Positions 1 through 13,451 of a stretch of 64,000 nt of DNA are shown in pieces (the stretch's first letter is position 1; every line of letters begins with the position of its first letter). Under the pieces are notes generated by a model. It ran no database searches and had not been told where the DNA came from. It was given only the letters and a program-made list of their open reading frames with translations. Both the position numbers and the translations under genes were made by a program. Origin of the DNA: Orbilia blumenaviensis (Eukaryota > Ascomycota > Orbiliomycetes > Orbiliales > Orbiliaceae); the NCBI GenBank assembly GCA_036872755.1, contig JAVHNS010000007.1, positions 1 through 64,000 on the forward strand, given 5' to 3'.

Positions 1-3000
1 TTTTTTAATTATATTATTAATTATTTTTATTAATAATAATTAATCTTAAATATTTTTTATTTATTTTAATTATTACTCTAATAATTCAATAATTAATTAT
101 TATTAAATTTTTAACTAAATTACTTAATCCAATAATTCTATTTTTTATTTATTTTTTTTATTAATTAATTAAATTTTTAATTTAATTAATTTCATATTAT
201 CATTAAATAATATAAAAAAAAAAGAATATAAATATTATATAGATTACATTTTTTATACAAAAATTAATATTTTAATATAATTTAAAAATTGTTTTTTAAT
301 TAGGTATTTATTTTAATTTTAATTAAAAAATTAGATGGTTTTATAAATTATAAATAATTTTTTAATTATAAAATTTTAATTTTAATTTTGATATAATATT
401 ATAAATATTTAATTTTAATATAATTTTTTTAATAATAAATTTTAATATAATATTAGTAATATTTAATTTTAATATATTTAATTAAATAATATATTTTAAT
501 TAGATTTTAATAATAAAAATATTAATGTAGTATTATTTTTATAATATAGTTTTAAATTTGGGTTTATATTTTTTTTTATAAATTAAAAAATTCTATTATT
601 TTTAAATTTATAAAAACTATTAATTAAATGATAGTTATATTAATTTATTAATTTAATTAAATTAATTTTTTTAAAAAATATTATTTTTTTTAATTAAGAT
701 TTTTTTCGTTATAAAAATTTATTTTATTTTAAATTTTATAAAAAGTAATGTTATTTTTTATATAATTTATAAATAAATATAAATTAATATATACAGTAAA
801 TTTGTTATATTTTTTTTTTTTTAAATATCTAATATTAAGTAAAATAATTAAAAAATTTAAAATAATTTAAATTAAATAATTATTTATATAAAGTTTTGTA
901 TAATAATTTTTTATTATTTAAATTTTGTAATAAAAATTTGTTTTTTAAATAAACAATTATAATTATAGTTTTTTTTAAAAAAAATATTAATAAATTTATT
1001 TTTTAAAAAAATGTTAATAAATTTATTTTATATAATAATATTATAATTATAAAAATTAATATATTTATTTATTTTTTAATTATATTAATAGAATTTTAAT
1101 ATTATAGTAAAAAATATTTAAATTTTATTTTATATTATAATAAAAATTTTAAAAATTTTTGGTTGTTATATTTTTTTATTTTGTTATTTAAATAAAAGTT
1201 AAAAATTTTGTATAATTTTTTATATTAGTTTTTTTTTTTATTTTAATAATAAATAATTTAAAATTATTATAAATATTAATTTTATAAATTATTATTTATA
1301 TTTTTATTTATTTAATATAATTATTTATAAAAATAATAAAATAGTTTTTATCTTTTTTAGTTAAAAATAATTTATTTAATAAATTATTATAAATTTTTTT
1401 TTAAAACATTTTATATTTAAATTAAATATTATTATAATTAAAAATTTTTTTTTTTTAATTTATATATAGATTTAATAAATTAATAAAATTTTTTTTAAAA
1501 ATTAATTTAATTTAAATTTTTTTATTAATTTTTGTTAAATATAATATAAAATATAGTTAAGTTTGTTATATTATTTTATAAAAAATTTAATATTTTTATT
1601 TAATTTTATTTTAATTTTTAATTTAAGTTTATTTTTTTATTGGGTGTTAAATTTAAATTAAAAATATTATATTTTATATTAAATTTTTTATTTAATAAAT
1701 ATTTATTATTAAAAATATTAATTAATATAATTATTAAATTAATATTAATAAATACTACTAAATTATTGATTTTTTGGTTAAAAATATAGATTTTTAAATT
1801 AATTTTTATTTTATAATTATACTTAACAAAAATATAGGTAATAATTTTTTAAAAATTTTAATAATTTAATAATTTAATAATTTGAAATTTAACTAAATAT
1901 TAATTATATTTATTTTAAAAATATAAATAAATTATTTATTAATTATTTTAATTTTAATGGATTTAAGTAGTTATTTATATTTTTTTAAATCTAATTTAAT
2001 TAATATATAAATATTAGAAATATTAAAATCAACAATTTATTAATTATTTATTATAAAAAAATTTTTAAATATTATAATTATTATATTTATTTTAAATTTT
2101 ATATAAATTTAAAAATTAGTTTTAAATATTATTTTTTTATTAAATAGAAATTTAATTTAATTTATAATAAAATTTTTTTTAATTTTTTTAATTTATTGTT
2201 TATAATTATGTTTATTTTTTATTAATTATATTTTTTTTTTTTTATTTTATTTTATTTTTTTTATTATTAATTTTTTAATAAAATAGTTTTTAATTTAATA
2301 ATCAAATTAATTATAATAATAATAATTAATATTATTATTAATTTTATTTTAATTATTATAATTATAATTATAATTATTTTCATTATTATTTTTTTTATTA
2401 TTTTGGTAAATTCTTTTTTTTTTATAATTATTACAACCTTTACTACTATTTTAATTTTTTTTCTTATTTTTATTATTTTTTTTATATTTTTATAAAATTT
2501 CTTAATTTCTATTATTTATTTAATTTGTTTAAATTATATTATATTATTTTTAATTTAAAATAAATTTATTTCTGGATATAAAATTTTATATAATCTCTTA
2601 TACTTAATAGGAGATTAAGTTTTGATTTTCTTATTAACAAATCCAAATATAGTTAACAATAATTAGTAGTATTAGTTTTAATTTTATTAGGTATTGATTT
2701 TTAACTATTTTATTATTTATTTTATAAATAATATTAAATAGTTTGGTTTGGAGAGTTTTGAGTTTTTTTAATTATTTTATATATTTTTTTTTTAAAAATA
2801 ATTTTATTCTATAAAAATTAATATAAAAATTAAAAATAATTATTAAATTTTTAATTAAAATAAAAATTTTTATTAAATTTTTTTATAAAATAAATATAAT
2901 TATTAATTTAATATAAATTTATTAAAAAATATTATTTATATAGTAAATTAAAATAATATAAATTTTTATTTTTTTTATTTTTTTTAATTAATATATTTTA

Positions 3001-3600
3001 GATTTAATTAAGTATTAAAGTAATTTTAGTTAAAATTTTGTTTTATTATAATAATTTTAATAAATATTCTGTTAATTATATATAAAATAAATTTAAATTT
3101 ATTAGTTAAAATTTATTAGCAATTTTTTTTTTTAAATTAATTAATTTTGTTTGAGTAGTTTTAAATTAAAAATTTATTTTTAAAAATTTTGTTATTTGTT
3201 ACTAAATTTATTTTTATAAATTTTAATTTAATATTAATAATTTTAATATAAATTAATTTTTAAATTTTTTTTATTATAGCTAATTTTAAATCAATATTAT
3301 AAAGGTTATTAAGTATTTTAGTATAACTTATAAATTTAAAAAACTAATCTTTTTAGTTATAATAATTATTATTATTGAAATATATATAAATTTTATGCTT
3401 ACATTTATAATAAATAATAAAAAAATATTTTTTGAAATTATTAAAATTAAATATTTTATTTTATTTGAAAATAAATAATAATTAAATAGTAAAAGTAAAT
3501 TAGTTAAAAAATCATTCAATAAATTTTTTATTATATAAATATTAATTTATTATAATTATATTAATTAATGTAGATATATAATTATATTAAATTTATAATT
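1..3600. other. AT-saturated, gene-free sequence
   Basis: Almost only A and T, with long T runs and very few G or C. No open frame worth reporting and no recognisable element ends. It is most simply read as repeat sequence mutated beyond recognition. One slightly less AT-rich patch at 2,570-2,770 is listed separately. Confidence 0.6.
2570..2770. other. Less mutated patch with small hairpin
   Basis: This patch keeps more G and C than its surroundings. It includes a perfect 7-bp inverted repeat, TAATCTC (2,591-2,597) and GAGATTA (2,611-2,617), with a 13-nt loop. No element family could be matched to it in the window. It is probably a remnant of an unidentified repeat; a structured RNA is possible but unsupported. 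Confidence 0.25.
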
Positions 3601-3843
3601 TGTCAAAATTAATAAAATTAAATATAATATATTAAATAAAATTTATTAAGTTTAATAGTATTTTTAGTTAAAGTTTATATATATAAGTAAATTATATGTA
3701 AGGTAGTCCATAAATTAATTACATAAAAAATAATTTAAATATATAAAAAATTAAAGTTATTTTAATTGGTAAACCATGTAAAGAGTTAGAAAGGTCATAT
3801 ACAAAGTGGCTTGCCTAGCTATCCTGAACGTAGTATTGTGACA
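3601..3843 (+). repeat. Possible solo LTR remnant, unknown family
   Basis: The right edge (about 3,770-3,843) is an island of normal base composition ending in TGTGACA. The sequence after it is homologous to the inside of the family B retroelement, so an element border lies here. A TGTCA at 3,601-3,605 is the exact inverse of the terminal TGACA, which would give a 243-bp LTR. The left border is a guess: no target-site duplication is visible, and much of the left part is AT-saturated. Confidence 0.25.
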
Positions 3844-3844
3844 A

Positions 3845-5383
3845 TTTTTATTTATATTAATATTTTAAATTTTAATTTTTTAATATTATTTATTTTTTAT
3901 ATTTTTTTTAATTTATAAATATAAAATTTTTAATAAATAATTTTTATATTTATAAATTTTTTCAATAAATTTGATTTTAATTATATATATTTTTTTATTA
4001 AATAATAATATAATTAGTTTAAAAAATTTATTAATAAAAATACTTTTTTTTATATATAAAAAATATTAAAATTTAAAATAAAATTTTTTAAAATAGTTAA
4101 AAAGTTTTTTATACAATTTATATTAAAAACTTTACTTATTTATTTTTATTTTAAAGTTAAAAAATATATAATTTTAATTAATTAAATTATATTCATAATT
4201 TATATTTAAAAATAATTTAAAATTATTATTAATAGTTTTTTTAATTTTTTTTTTATTATTAACTCTGAAAATATAAAATATATTATTAATCAAATATTTA
4301 TATAATAAAATTTATTTATTTTTTATAATATTTTATTTATATTTAAAGATGTATATGTTAATTAAATTTAAAATTATAATTATTTTTATAATTAACCTTA
4401 AAGTTTATTCATAATATAATATATTATTAAATTTATTTTTAAGTTGAAATATTATATATTTATTTATAATATAATATAATATAATATTTTAATTAAAATA
4501 GTTTTTACATAAATTATAAATAATAATAATAAAATATATTTAATAATATAATTTATAATAATATTATAAAATAAAATAAATAATATATTAAAATAATAAG
4601 TTTTTATATTAATTATATTTATAAATATTTTTTTTTAATTTAATATTAAAAATTCTACTTTTAATAATTTTTTTAATAATTTATTTATTATTTATATAAA
4701 AAAATAATAATTTAAAAATTATTAATTTAAAAAATTTTAATAATATAATAATATAAAATTATAAAATATAATTTTTATAAATTTTTATAAATTTTAAATA
4801 TATTTTTGGATTTAAAAAATTTATTATTTTATAAATTTTTAAATTATTTAAGAAAAATATCTTATAAATTATTAATAAAAAAATAAAAAAACTTTTTTTT
4901 ATTAAATTTAAAAATGATTATGTTTTAAATTTTATATATACAAAATTTACAAATTATCTTTATTTATTTTAAATTAATTTAAATAATATTTTTATTATTA
5001 TTTAAATATTTTAAATCAATAAAATTACATTATTTATTAAAAATTAAAAATATTATTAAATTTTTATTTATTATTAAAATTAAAATTTTTTTTTTAATTA
5101 ATTAATCTTCAATAAATAATTATTATTTTTTATTTTTAATAATAATTAATTTAAATTTAAATAATTTAAAAATTAATATTATTATAAATTTTTTTTATTT
5201 AAATTTTATTTTTATATATTTAAAGGTTTTAAAAATTATTTTATATATATAAATATAAAAATTTATATTAAATAATTTAATTAATTTATTTTTAAAATAA
5301 TATTTTTATTTTATAATTTTAATTAATTTATTTTTAAAATAATATTTTTATTTTATAATTTTAATTAATTTATTAAATATTTT
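3845..5383 (-). mobile_element. Family B LTR retrotransposon, internal region (hypermutated)
   Basis: This stretch is the reverse complement of the interior of the element at 41-45 kb. For example, 4,855-4,975 aligns with the reverse of 42,842-42,962 almost without gaps, and 3,960-4,200 aligns with the reverse of about 43,600-43,870, so the two are colinear over more than 1 kb. All frames are full of stops, as expected after saturating C-to-T and G-to-A change. No gag, protease, RT or integrase motif can be read. The adjoining LTR at 5,384-5,808 lies at its 5' side in minus orientation. Confidence 0.6.
5279..5375. repeat. 42-bp tandem repeat, about 2.3 copies
   Basis: A 42-bp AT-only unit starting AATTAATTTATT begins at 5,279, 5,321 and (partial) 5,363. 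It lies inside the family B internal remnant, next to its LTR. The matching stretch near 42.5 kb seems to have one unit, so this is a local duplication. Confidence 0.7.
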
Positions 5384-5808
5384 CCTAAACAAAGTGAAGC
5401 ATAGCAAGGAAGAGGATTTTATAAAAAAAAAATAAAAATAATAAATTTAAAGTGTATTTTGTAAAATTTTTATAATTTTCTATATTTTTAAAGAGAATAA
5501 ATTTTATTATTAATATAATTTTTTAAAGAAAAATATATATCTTTTTATAGACGATTTGGTTATTTTTGACTAAAAGTAATTATTTGAAATTATTTAAATA
5601 AATAATTAATTTAAATTTTTTAAAAATAATATTAAGATTTTATTTATTATAAATTTATTTTTATTATATTATTTGTTTTAAAAGATTAATAATTTATATA
5701 AATTAAAAAATAAAATATATATGTATATTATATAATTAATTTTTTAATATAATAAATATTATATTAATTTTTTTTTTTAAAAAAAATTTAATAAATAATT
5801 AAATTATA
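5384..5808 (-). repeat. Family B LTR, copy 1 of the minus-strand array
   Basis: About 425 bp. The low-coordinate edge (AAAGTGAAGC near 5,391-5,400) matches the reverse of the LTR 3' ends at 44,830-44,856 and 63,640-63,666. The high edge (AAATTATA, 5,801-5,808) matches the reverse of the LTR start TGCAATTT after C-to-T and G-to-A change. The tract GGGGTTTTTTTTAGAGGATG that follows matches the sequence just upstream of the LTRs at 44.4 and 63.2 kb. Edges are uncertain by several bases. Confidence 0.6.
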
Positions 5809-6420
5809 GTTTTATTTGGGGTTTTTTTTAGAGGATGAGGAAGGTAAAAAAGATTGAATTAATTTTTTTATTAATAATATAATAAATTAATTTATATTAA
5901 TAAAATAAATATTAAGAGAATTTTTTAATTATTTTATTATATTAATAAAAAATTATTTAAAACTTTTATTTAAAAATATTATATAAAAAAAATTCAAATA
6001 TAAATATATTTATTTTTATATTAAAAAAATAATAATATATAATTTAAATTTTTTTAATTTTTTCTTAAATATTTTTTAATTTAATATTATTTTAAATTTA
6101 ATTAATTATAGATATTAGAAATTAAATATTAATAAAATTTTATTTATTTTAATATTTTTAATATATATTTTTTAATTTTATTATTTAATTATATATTTTT
6201 TAATTTATAAATTTAGAATTTTTTAAAAATAGCCTTTTTTATTATAAATATAATTATAAAAATTAATTTTTTAAATACAAATTTTGTTATTAAAAAATAA
6301 TATGATAAATCTAAAAATTTTTTTAATAAAAACATCTTTTTTTATATATAAAAAATATTATAATTTAAAATAAAGTTTTTTAAAATAATTTAATAATTTT
6401 TTATAAAAATAATATATTAT
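5809..6420 (-). mobile_element. Family B 3' internal segment, tandem copy 1
   Basis: It follows the LTR start and is colinear with 7,633-8,287 in the same orientation. It also resembles 3,850-4,110. With the LTR it forms a unit of about 1.1 kb that is repeated in tandem at 7,200-8,340. It is interrupted by a HINE immediately after base 6,420. Confidence 0.6.
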
Positions 6421-7144
6421 ACCCAACTGCTTTGCAGGAGGGTTAAAGTTAAACCAGCGCGAGGCGCGATCCTACCCAGACCTGCTAAAAAATGTGTTGT
6501 TTTTGGCGAATTTAGAGATTTTTTTTTTTGATTTTTTGCTATATAAATTTATATGAGATTTTTCAAATCTTAACACTATTTTTAAGTTTTGGTAAAAAAT
6601 TGCTAAGAAATTTTGAAAATTGACTTTGACAAAAATCTTTATTGTTTTTGTATTTTTGATTTTATGATTTTAGAATTTTAATATATTTTTTTTTAATTAT
6701 TTATTTAATTTTGATTAAGCAAACAAATTTTTAGTTATTATTTTTATATTTTTTTTATTTTTTTTAATTAAGTTATTTTTAGTGAAAATGTGATTATGTG
6801 ATAATTTTTGATGTCAAAATTATTTTTTATCTAATTTTTATTTTATTTTATTTTAATTTAATTTAGTTTTTGTATGTAAAATGGTTACGTGATACGTTAA
6901 AATGATGTTATAATTTTTTAAAATTAAATTAAATTAAAATTAAAATAAAATGAAAAAAATTAAATAAATATAGTTTTGATGTTGAAAATGGTTATGTGAT
7001 TATATATCAAAGTTATATTAAAATTATATTAATTATTATATTAGTTATTATATTAAATATTATATTAATTATTATATTAGTTATTATTGATTTATAATCA
7101 AGATGCGGCAGTTGGGTTTGAGTGTTGCGCAGCAGCCTCCTAGT
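6421..7144 (+). mobile_element. HINE (non-autonomous Helentron), copy H1
   Basis: 724 bp. The 5' end ACCCAACTGC is the family start GCCCGACTGC with G-to-A change. The conserved 5' block (GCGCGAGGCGCGATCC, then AAAAAATGTGTTGTTTTTGGC-like sequence) is intact. The 3' end has GCAGTTGGGT, a changed copy of the palindrome (TGTTGCGCAGCA) and CCTCCTAGT. A short run of the family's ATTATATTAATT-type minisatellite lies at about 7,010-7,090. The tandem homologue at 8,281-8,340 is uninterrupted: AATATATTAT plus TTTATTATT is contiguous there, so insertion was precise, with no target duplication. No coding capacity. Confidence 0.9.
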
Positions 7145-7199
7145 TTTATTATTTTTTATTTTAAAATCAATATTAATAAATATAATTTTTTTGGATTTT
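7145..7199 (-). mobile_element. Continuation of family B internal segment after HINE
   Basis: TTTATTATTTTTTATTTTAA onward matches 8,288-8,340, the same region in the second tandem copy. It is truncated where the next LTR begins. Confidence 0.6.
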
Positions 7200-7632
7200 T
7201 TTTAAGTAAAGTGAAGTGTAGTAAGGAAGAGGATTTTATAAAAAAGAATAAAAATAATAAATTTAAAGTATATTTTATAAAATCTTTATAATTCTTTATA
7301 TTTTTAAAAAAAATAAATTTTATTATTAATACAATTTTTCAAAAAGAAATATATATTTTTTTATAAAAGATCTAACCATTTTTAATTAAAAATAATTATT
7401 TAAAATTATTTAAACAAATAATTAATTTAAATTTTTTAAAAATAATATTAAGATTTTATTTATTATAAAATTTATTTTTATTATATTATTTTTTTTAAAA
7501 AATTAGTAATTTATATAAATTAAAAAATAAAAAATATATATATATATTATATAATTAATTTTTTAATATATATAATAAATATCACACCAATTTTTTTTTT
7601 TAAAAAAAAATTTAATAAATAATTAAACTATA
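7200..7632 (-). repeat. Family B LTR, copy 2 of the minus-strand array
   Basis: Closely similar to 5,384-5,808 along its length. It shares AAAGTGAAG near the low edge and ends at AAACTATA (7,625-7,632), the equivalent of AAATTATA in copy 1. Differences from copy 1 are mainly C/T and G/A. About 433 bp; the low edge is uncertain. Confidence 0.6.
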
Positions 7633-9700
7633 ATTTTAATTGAAAAATTTTCTTAAAAGGTAGGAAAAATAAAGAAAATTAAACTAATTTTTTTGTTAAT
7701 AATATAATAAACTATTTTATATTAATGAAATAAATATTGGCAAAATTTTTTAATTATTCTATTATATTAATAAAAAATTGTTTAAAATTTTTATTTAAAA
7801 GATTTTTTATTGTGGGAGGTTTTTTTAATAAAAGTTTAAAAATATTATATAAAAAAAAATTAGGTGTAGATATATTTATTTTTATATTAAAAAAATAATA
7901 ATATATAATTTAAATTTTTTTAATTTTTTTTTTAATATTTTGCAATTTAATATTATTTTAAATTTGGTTAATTATAAATATTAAAAATTAAATATTAATG
8001 GAATTTTTATTTATTTTAATATTTCTAATATTAATTTTTCAATTTTATTATTTAATTATATATTTTTTAATTTATAAATTTAAAATTTTTAAAAAATAAT
8101 TTTTTTTATTATAAATATAATTACAAAAATTAATTTCTTTAATATAAATTTTTTTATTAAAAAATAATATAATAAATTAAAAAAATTTTTTAATAAAAAT
8201 ATTTTTTTTCATACATAAAAAATAGTATAATTTAAGATAAAATTTTTTAAAATAATTTAATAATTTTTTATATAAATAATATATTATTTTATTATTTTTT
8301 ATTTTAAAATTAATATTAAAAAATATAATTTTTTAATTAAAAAAATTATATGTATAAATTATTTTTGATAAAAATTAAATTTTTTTTTTAATAATTTTAT
8401 TAATAATTTTAAGATTAAAAATTATAATAATAATCTAAATATTATCTATATATTTATTATATGAGATTAATTTATTATTTAATTTAAATTTATTAATTTA
8501 AAATATATAAATATTGGTTAAGTTAGAAATTGTAATTATTTTTATAATTAATTTAAAAATTTATTTAAAAAATATAATTTTATTATTAAAATTTTTAAAT
8601 TTAAAAATTATATAATTCTTAATTATTTTATATAAATTTAATGTAAAATAAATTTTAATAAATATAATATTTATAAATATAGATATATATTTAATAATAC
8701 TTTCTATTATTATTTTAAATAATAATATAATTAAAATATTCAAATAATAAATAACTATATTAATAATAATAAATTATATTTTTAATTAGTTATTAATTAA
8801 AAATTTAAATAATTTATTAACTTTTTCAATTACTTACCTACTATTAATATATAAAAACAATAAGTTAATTATAATTAATTTAAATAATCAAAATAATATA
8901 ATAATAACAAACTTAAAAATTATATTATAATAAAAGATAATAAAATAAATCTTCTATAAAAATTTATATATTTTTAATAATTTTTTGAATTTAAAATATA
9001 AGTATTTATTTTTATATTAAATAAAAAAAATTATTAATTATTTTATTAATATATTTTATATAAAAGTTTTAAATATTAATAATATTATTTTTATTTATAA
9101 AGATAATATTTAAATTATTTTTAAAAAAATTTAAATAATTATTATTATATTATTTTTAAGTAATAATAAATATATTAATACTTTTATTTATTATAAATAT
9201 TAATTATTTTTTTTTTATAAAAATATTTTTAATAAATAATTAAATAATTTTATTATATAATATTAATAATTTAAATTAAAATAACTTAATTTTTTTTAAG
9301 AGGGAAAATCTTTTTTATTATAATTTTATTTTAATATAATTTAAAATTTTAAAAATTATATTATATATTTTTATATAATAATTTAAATTAAATAATTTTT
9401 TTATTATATTTTAAAAATAATATTTTTATTTAATTAATTTAATAAAATTATTTTATATTTTATTAATTAAAAATTTATTATATTTTAAAAAATATATAAA
9501 ATTTAAATTTAATATATTATTATATAAATTAAAATAATATAAATAATATTATTTTATAAATTTTAAGAATTAGATTTAAATATTTTTTTATTTTAAATTT
9601 ATAATTTATATTATATTATATAATTTTTGTTTTAATTATAGTATTGTTTGGATATTTTTTATAATTATTTTAAAAACTCCTCCAATTAGTTGGATTTTTA
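7633..9700 (-). mobile_element. Family B internal remnant, tandem copy 2
   Basis: 7,633-8,287 repeats 5,809-6,420. From about 8,290 to at least 8,560 it remains colinear with 4,120-4,400, for example TATTTTTATAATTAA with flanking matches near 8,535 and 4,380. Beyond about 9 kb the match fades into AT-saturated sequence, so the right limit is nominal. Confidence 0.45.
8287..8288. other. Empty HINE target site (homologue of H1 site)
   Basis: The tandem copy reads ATATTATTTTATTATT without interruption. The junction T8287^T8288 corresponds exactly to the flanks of H1. This defines the H1 ends and shows that no bases were duplicated or lost. Confidence 0.8.
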
Positions 9701-11648
9701 TTTAAAATTTATTATATTAAAAAAGGTTTATTATATAATTTTTTTTTAATATTAATATTTTATTAATATTTTAATTTAATATTTCAAAATATAATAAATT
9801 TTTTATTATAATGATATTATTTATTGATTTTAAATAATATAAATTTTTAATAATTATTTTTATGAAAAGTTTTTTTAAATATTAGATTTTAATTTTTTAA
9901 TTTATTAAATTTCTTTAAATTGTTATTAAAATTGTTTGAAATTAACTTATTAAATTTTTTTTTAATAATAATAAAATTATTATTTTATTAAAAAATTGAT
10001 TTATTAAATGTATAAATCTTTTTTATTTAATAATTTATTATTATTTTTTTTAAATAATATAAAAAGTATATTTAATATAATAATCTATTTTATTTTAATT
10101 AATTTAATTTGTAATTGTAAAATTTTGTAATATAAATTAAGGTATTTAAATTTTAATATTAAAATATTAAAAAAGTTTAATAATAATAAAATGGTTTAAT
10201 ATATATTAAAATATTAAAAAATATTAATTAATTTATTTAATTTATAAAATTAAAATAAAATTAATAAAATAAAATTTATTATATTAAAAAAATTAAATTA
10301 GTTAAAATAAAATTAATAAAATTTATTAAATAAATTCTAAATATAAATAATATCAAAAATAAATTATTAAATAAATTTATTTTAATCTTTCTATTAAATA
10401 AAATATTAAAGTTTTTGATAATAAATTTATAAATTTAAAATTTTTTTAATTTTATATTCTTTTTTATTATTTATTATAATTAATAAAAAATTTTTTTTTA
10501 TAATTTTAATTAAAAAATATATTTTTTAATATTAAATAAAATAAATAAATATAAAAAATTAAATAAATTTTTATAATAAGAAGAAACTTTAATTTATATA
10601 TTTATTTTCCAATAAATTTTTTATTTTATTAAATAATTTAAAATAAAAATACATTATTTTAATATTTCATGTATTTAATCAAATATATATATATTTTTTT
10701 ATATATAAATATTAATTTCTTTTATTTATTTATTTGTTTTTATTAAATTTATATAATATAATTAATTTTTGTTTAAAAATTTTTTTATAATTTTAATATT
10801 TATTAAATAAATTTGGTAATTTTCTAATTTTTGGTAGATTTTCTAAATTTTTAAAATTCAAATATAATTAAATTTTAATTATAATTTACAATAAATAGAA
10901 AAATTTTAATAATATTTAAAATTTTATTATTATATAAATATTTAATGAAAAATAATTATTTAATTTAATTATTTTATTAATAATTAATATAAATTTTAGA
11001 ATATTATTTTATAATAAAATTAATATATTCTATTTAATGATTAATTTAAAAATAATAAATAATATTAAATTAATAATAAATTTTAAATTAATTATTAATT
11101 TTATTTTAAAATTTATTTAAAAAGTTTTATTTTTAATTTAATATAACTTTTTTAAAAAATTTATAAAATTTTTATATATTTTTTAAAAATATTTCAATAA
11201 ATTTTTTTATAGTAAATTTTTTAAAAATTAAAATTAAATATATTATTTTAAAAAATTTATCTATAATAATAAAAATTGTATTATATTTTTTAAATTTTAA
11301 TAATTTTATAATTAAATTAAAAAATATATTTTACCAATTTCTTTCTATAATTTAAAATGATTATAGTAATTCTTAAGATATATTTTTAAAAATTTCAATA
11401 TATTTATAAATATAATAATTATTTATATAACAATTAATATCTTTTTATAAATTATTTTATATATATTGTTTTTTAAATTAATTTTAATATTTTCATTTTT
11501 TTTTAAATATTTTACTATAAAATAATTATAATATTATTTTAAAATCTTTTTATAAATTTTTTTGTTACTAAATATTATTTTTTTTATTATTTTTTAATTT
11601 TTAATATTTTGATTTTAAAGTGTTATTTACTCTCTTTTTTAAATATTT
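9701..11648. other. AT-saturated, no gene
   Basis: Nothing recognisable beyond the HINE beginning at its right edge. It has scattered A and T runs and almost no G or C. Confidence 0.6.
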
Positions 11649-12005
11649 GCCCGACTGCAGTATTGCAGAAGGGTTAGAGTTAAACCAGTGTGAGACACGA
11701 TCCATATTAGATCTACCAAAAAATGTGTTGTTTTTAATAAATTTAAAAATTTTTTTTTTGAAATTTTCCTATATAAATTTATATAAAGTTTTTCAAGTTT
11801 TAATATTTTTTTTAATTTTAAAATTCTTATAATTTCATTAGAATTAAGTTTTTATTTATAAATTAAATTTTATTTATAAATTAAATTTTATTTTTAAAAT
11901 TTAAATATCTTTTAATTATAAATAAATATATATTATTATTATTAATAAATTCAAATATGATCTAGATGTTGCAGTTGGGTTTGAGTATTGTGTTGGCCTC
12001 CTAGT
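11649..12005 (+). mobile_element. HINE copy H2, short and mutated
   Basis: 357 bp. It starts GCCCGACTGCAG and keeps the 5' block in a mutated form (CCAGTGTGAGACACGATCC, AAAATGTGTTG). The 3' end has GCAGTTGGGT and CCTCCTAGT, but the terminal palindrome is damaged (GTATTGTGTTGG). Flanked by T on both sides. The interior has no 12-bp minisatellite, so it is a deletion derivative or short subfamily. Confidence 0.85.
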
Positions 12006-13451
12006 TTATAATATTTTATATATAAAAGTTTTTTAAAATAATTATTTTCTATTTTTTTTATATTATTATAATATGAATTTATTAAATTTTTAATATATTT
12101 ATTTATTTTTTTTTTTTTTTGAGAAAAATCTTTTAATTTTTTAATTCAAATATTAATTTTAATATTAATTTTTTTTAAAATAAAATATATTTTAAAATTA
12201 TAGTAAAATAAATATTTCATTTATTTTACTTATTTTTATTTTAAATATTATTTGATTATAAAGTATTTTAAATTTTTGTAATTTATTAAAATATATATTT
12301 AAATATATATATTTATAAAATATTAATTTTATTTTTTAAATATTTAAATAATAAATAATAATTTTTTGTTATAGATATTATAATTATATTTTATTAATAT
12401 TATTTTTTTTGATTTATAAATTATAAGATGTTATAATTTATTTTTATTTTTTTAAAAAAATATTATAATATATATATAATTTAAAATATTTATTTTTATT
12501 TTTATTTTTAAAACTAAATTTTAATGTTTTAAAATTAATTTTGTCATAGAAATTTATCAAAAAATTTAAAAAAAAACTTTTTTTGATTTTTTTTAGTAAA
12601 ATATTTTATTTTTTTTATTAAATTATAAAATAATTTAATTATTTTTATATAATTTTTAATAAATTATTTATAAAAATTTATGAAACTTAAAAAAAATTAA
12701 ATATTTTTAATTATTTTTAATTTTTTTTAATTAAATATATTTTAAATTTTAATAAAATTTATTTTAATATTATTATTATTTATTATATATTTCAAAAATT
12801 TAGTTTTTTTAATAAAAAATTTGTATCTAAAAAATTTAATATATAATCTTATTTTTTGTAAAATTTTAATAATTTTTTTAATATATTAAATATATTTTTC
12901 TTTTAAATTATTATATATACAAATATTATTTAAATAAATTATATAAAATTTATTTAAAAAAAATTATAATATTTTAGTAATATATGTTTAAAAATAATTA
13001 AAATATTAATTAATTTAAAATATATTATTTAAAATTTAAAATATTTATATTTTATTTTAAATATTATTTTTATTTTATTTTAAATATTATTCTGATATAA
13101 TTATAAATTTTGTAAATATTTAAACAAATAAAATATTTAATTTTTTTAACTAATTTAAAGTTTTATTGATTTATAATAAAAAATATTAATTTTTAATGAT
13201 AATAATATTAAGTTTTTTTTAATTAATATAAAATTATAATTTTTCATTTTTTTTAAAAATAAAAAAAATAAATATTTTTTATAAATTATTAAATTTTTAA
13301 ATAAATTTTTTAATTATATTTTAAATCTTTTAAAAGATTTTTATTTATTGATTTTATTAATTTTTAAATTAATTAAATATTTAATAATATAAAGATTTTT
13401 ATATTTTTTTTTTTTTTAATCATAAAATATTTTTTTTTTTTTCAAAAAAAT
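12006..13451. other. AT-saturated, no gene
   Basis: No element ends or frames of interest. It ends at the border of the family A LTR. Confidence 0.6.

Noticed and set aside
2591..2617. tRNA-like hairpin
   Set aside because: Only one 7-bp stem; no cloverleaf or conserved T-loop found.
3328..3519. Various 60-80 codon Ile/Leu/Asn/Lys frames (3,328; 8,561; 22,952; 33,293; 36,896; 37,232; 38,900)
   Set aside because: Expected by chance or from strand skew in AT-saturated sequence; no motif, no conserved copy, no promoter context.
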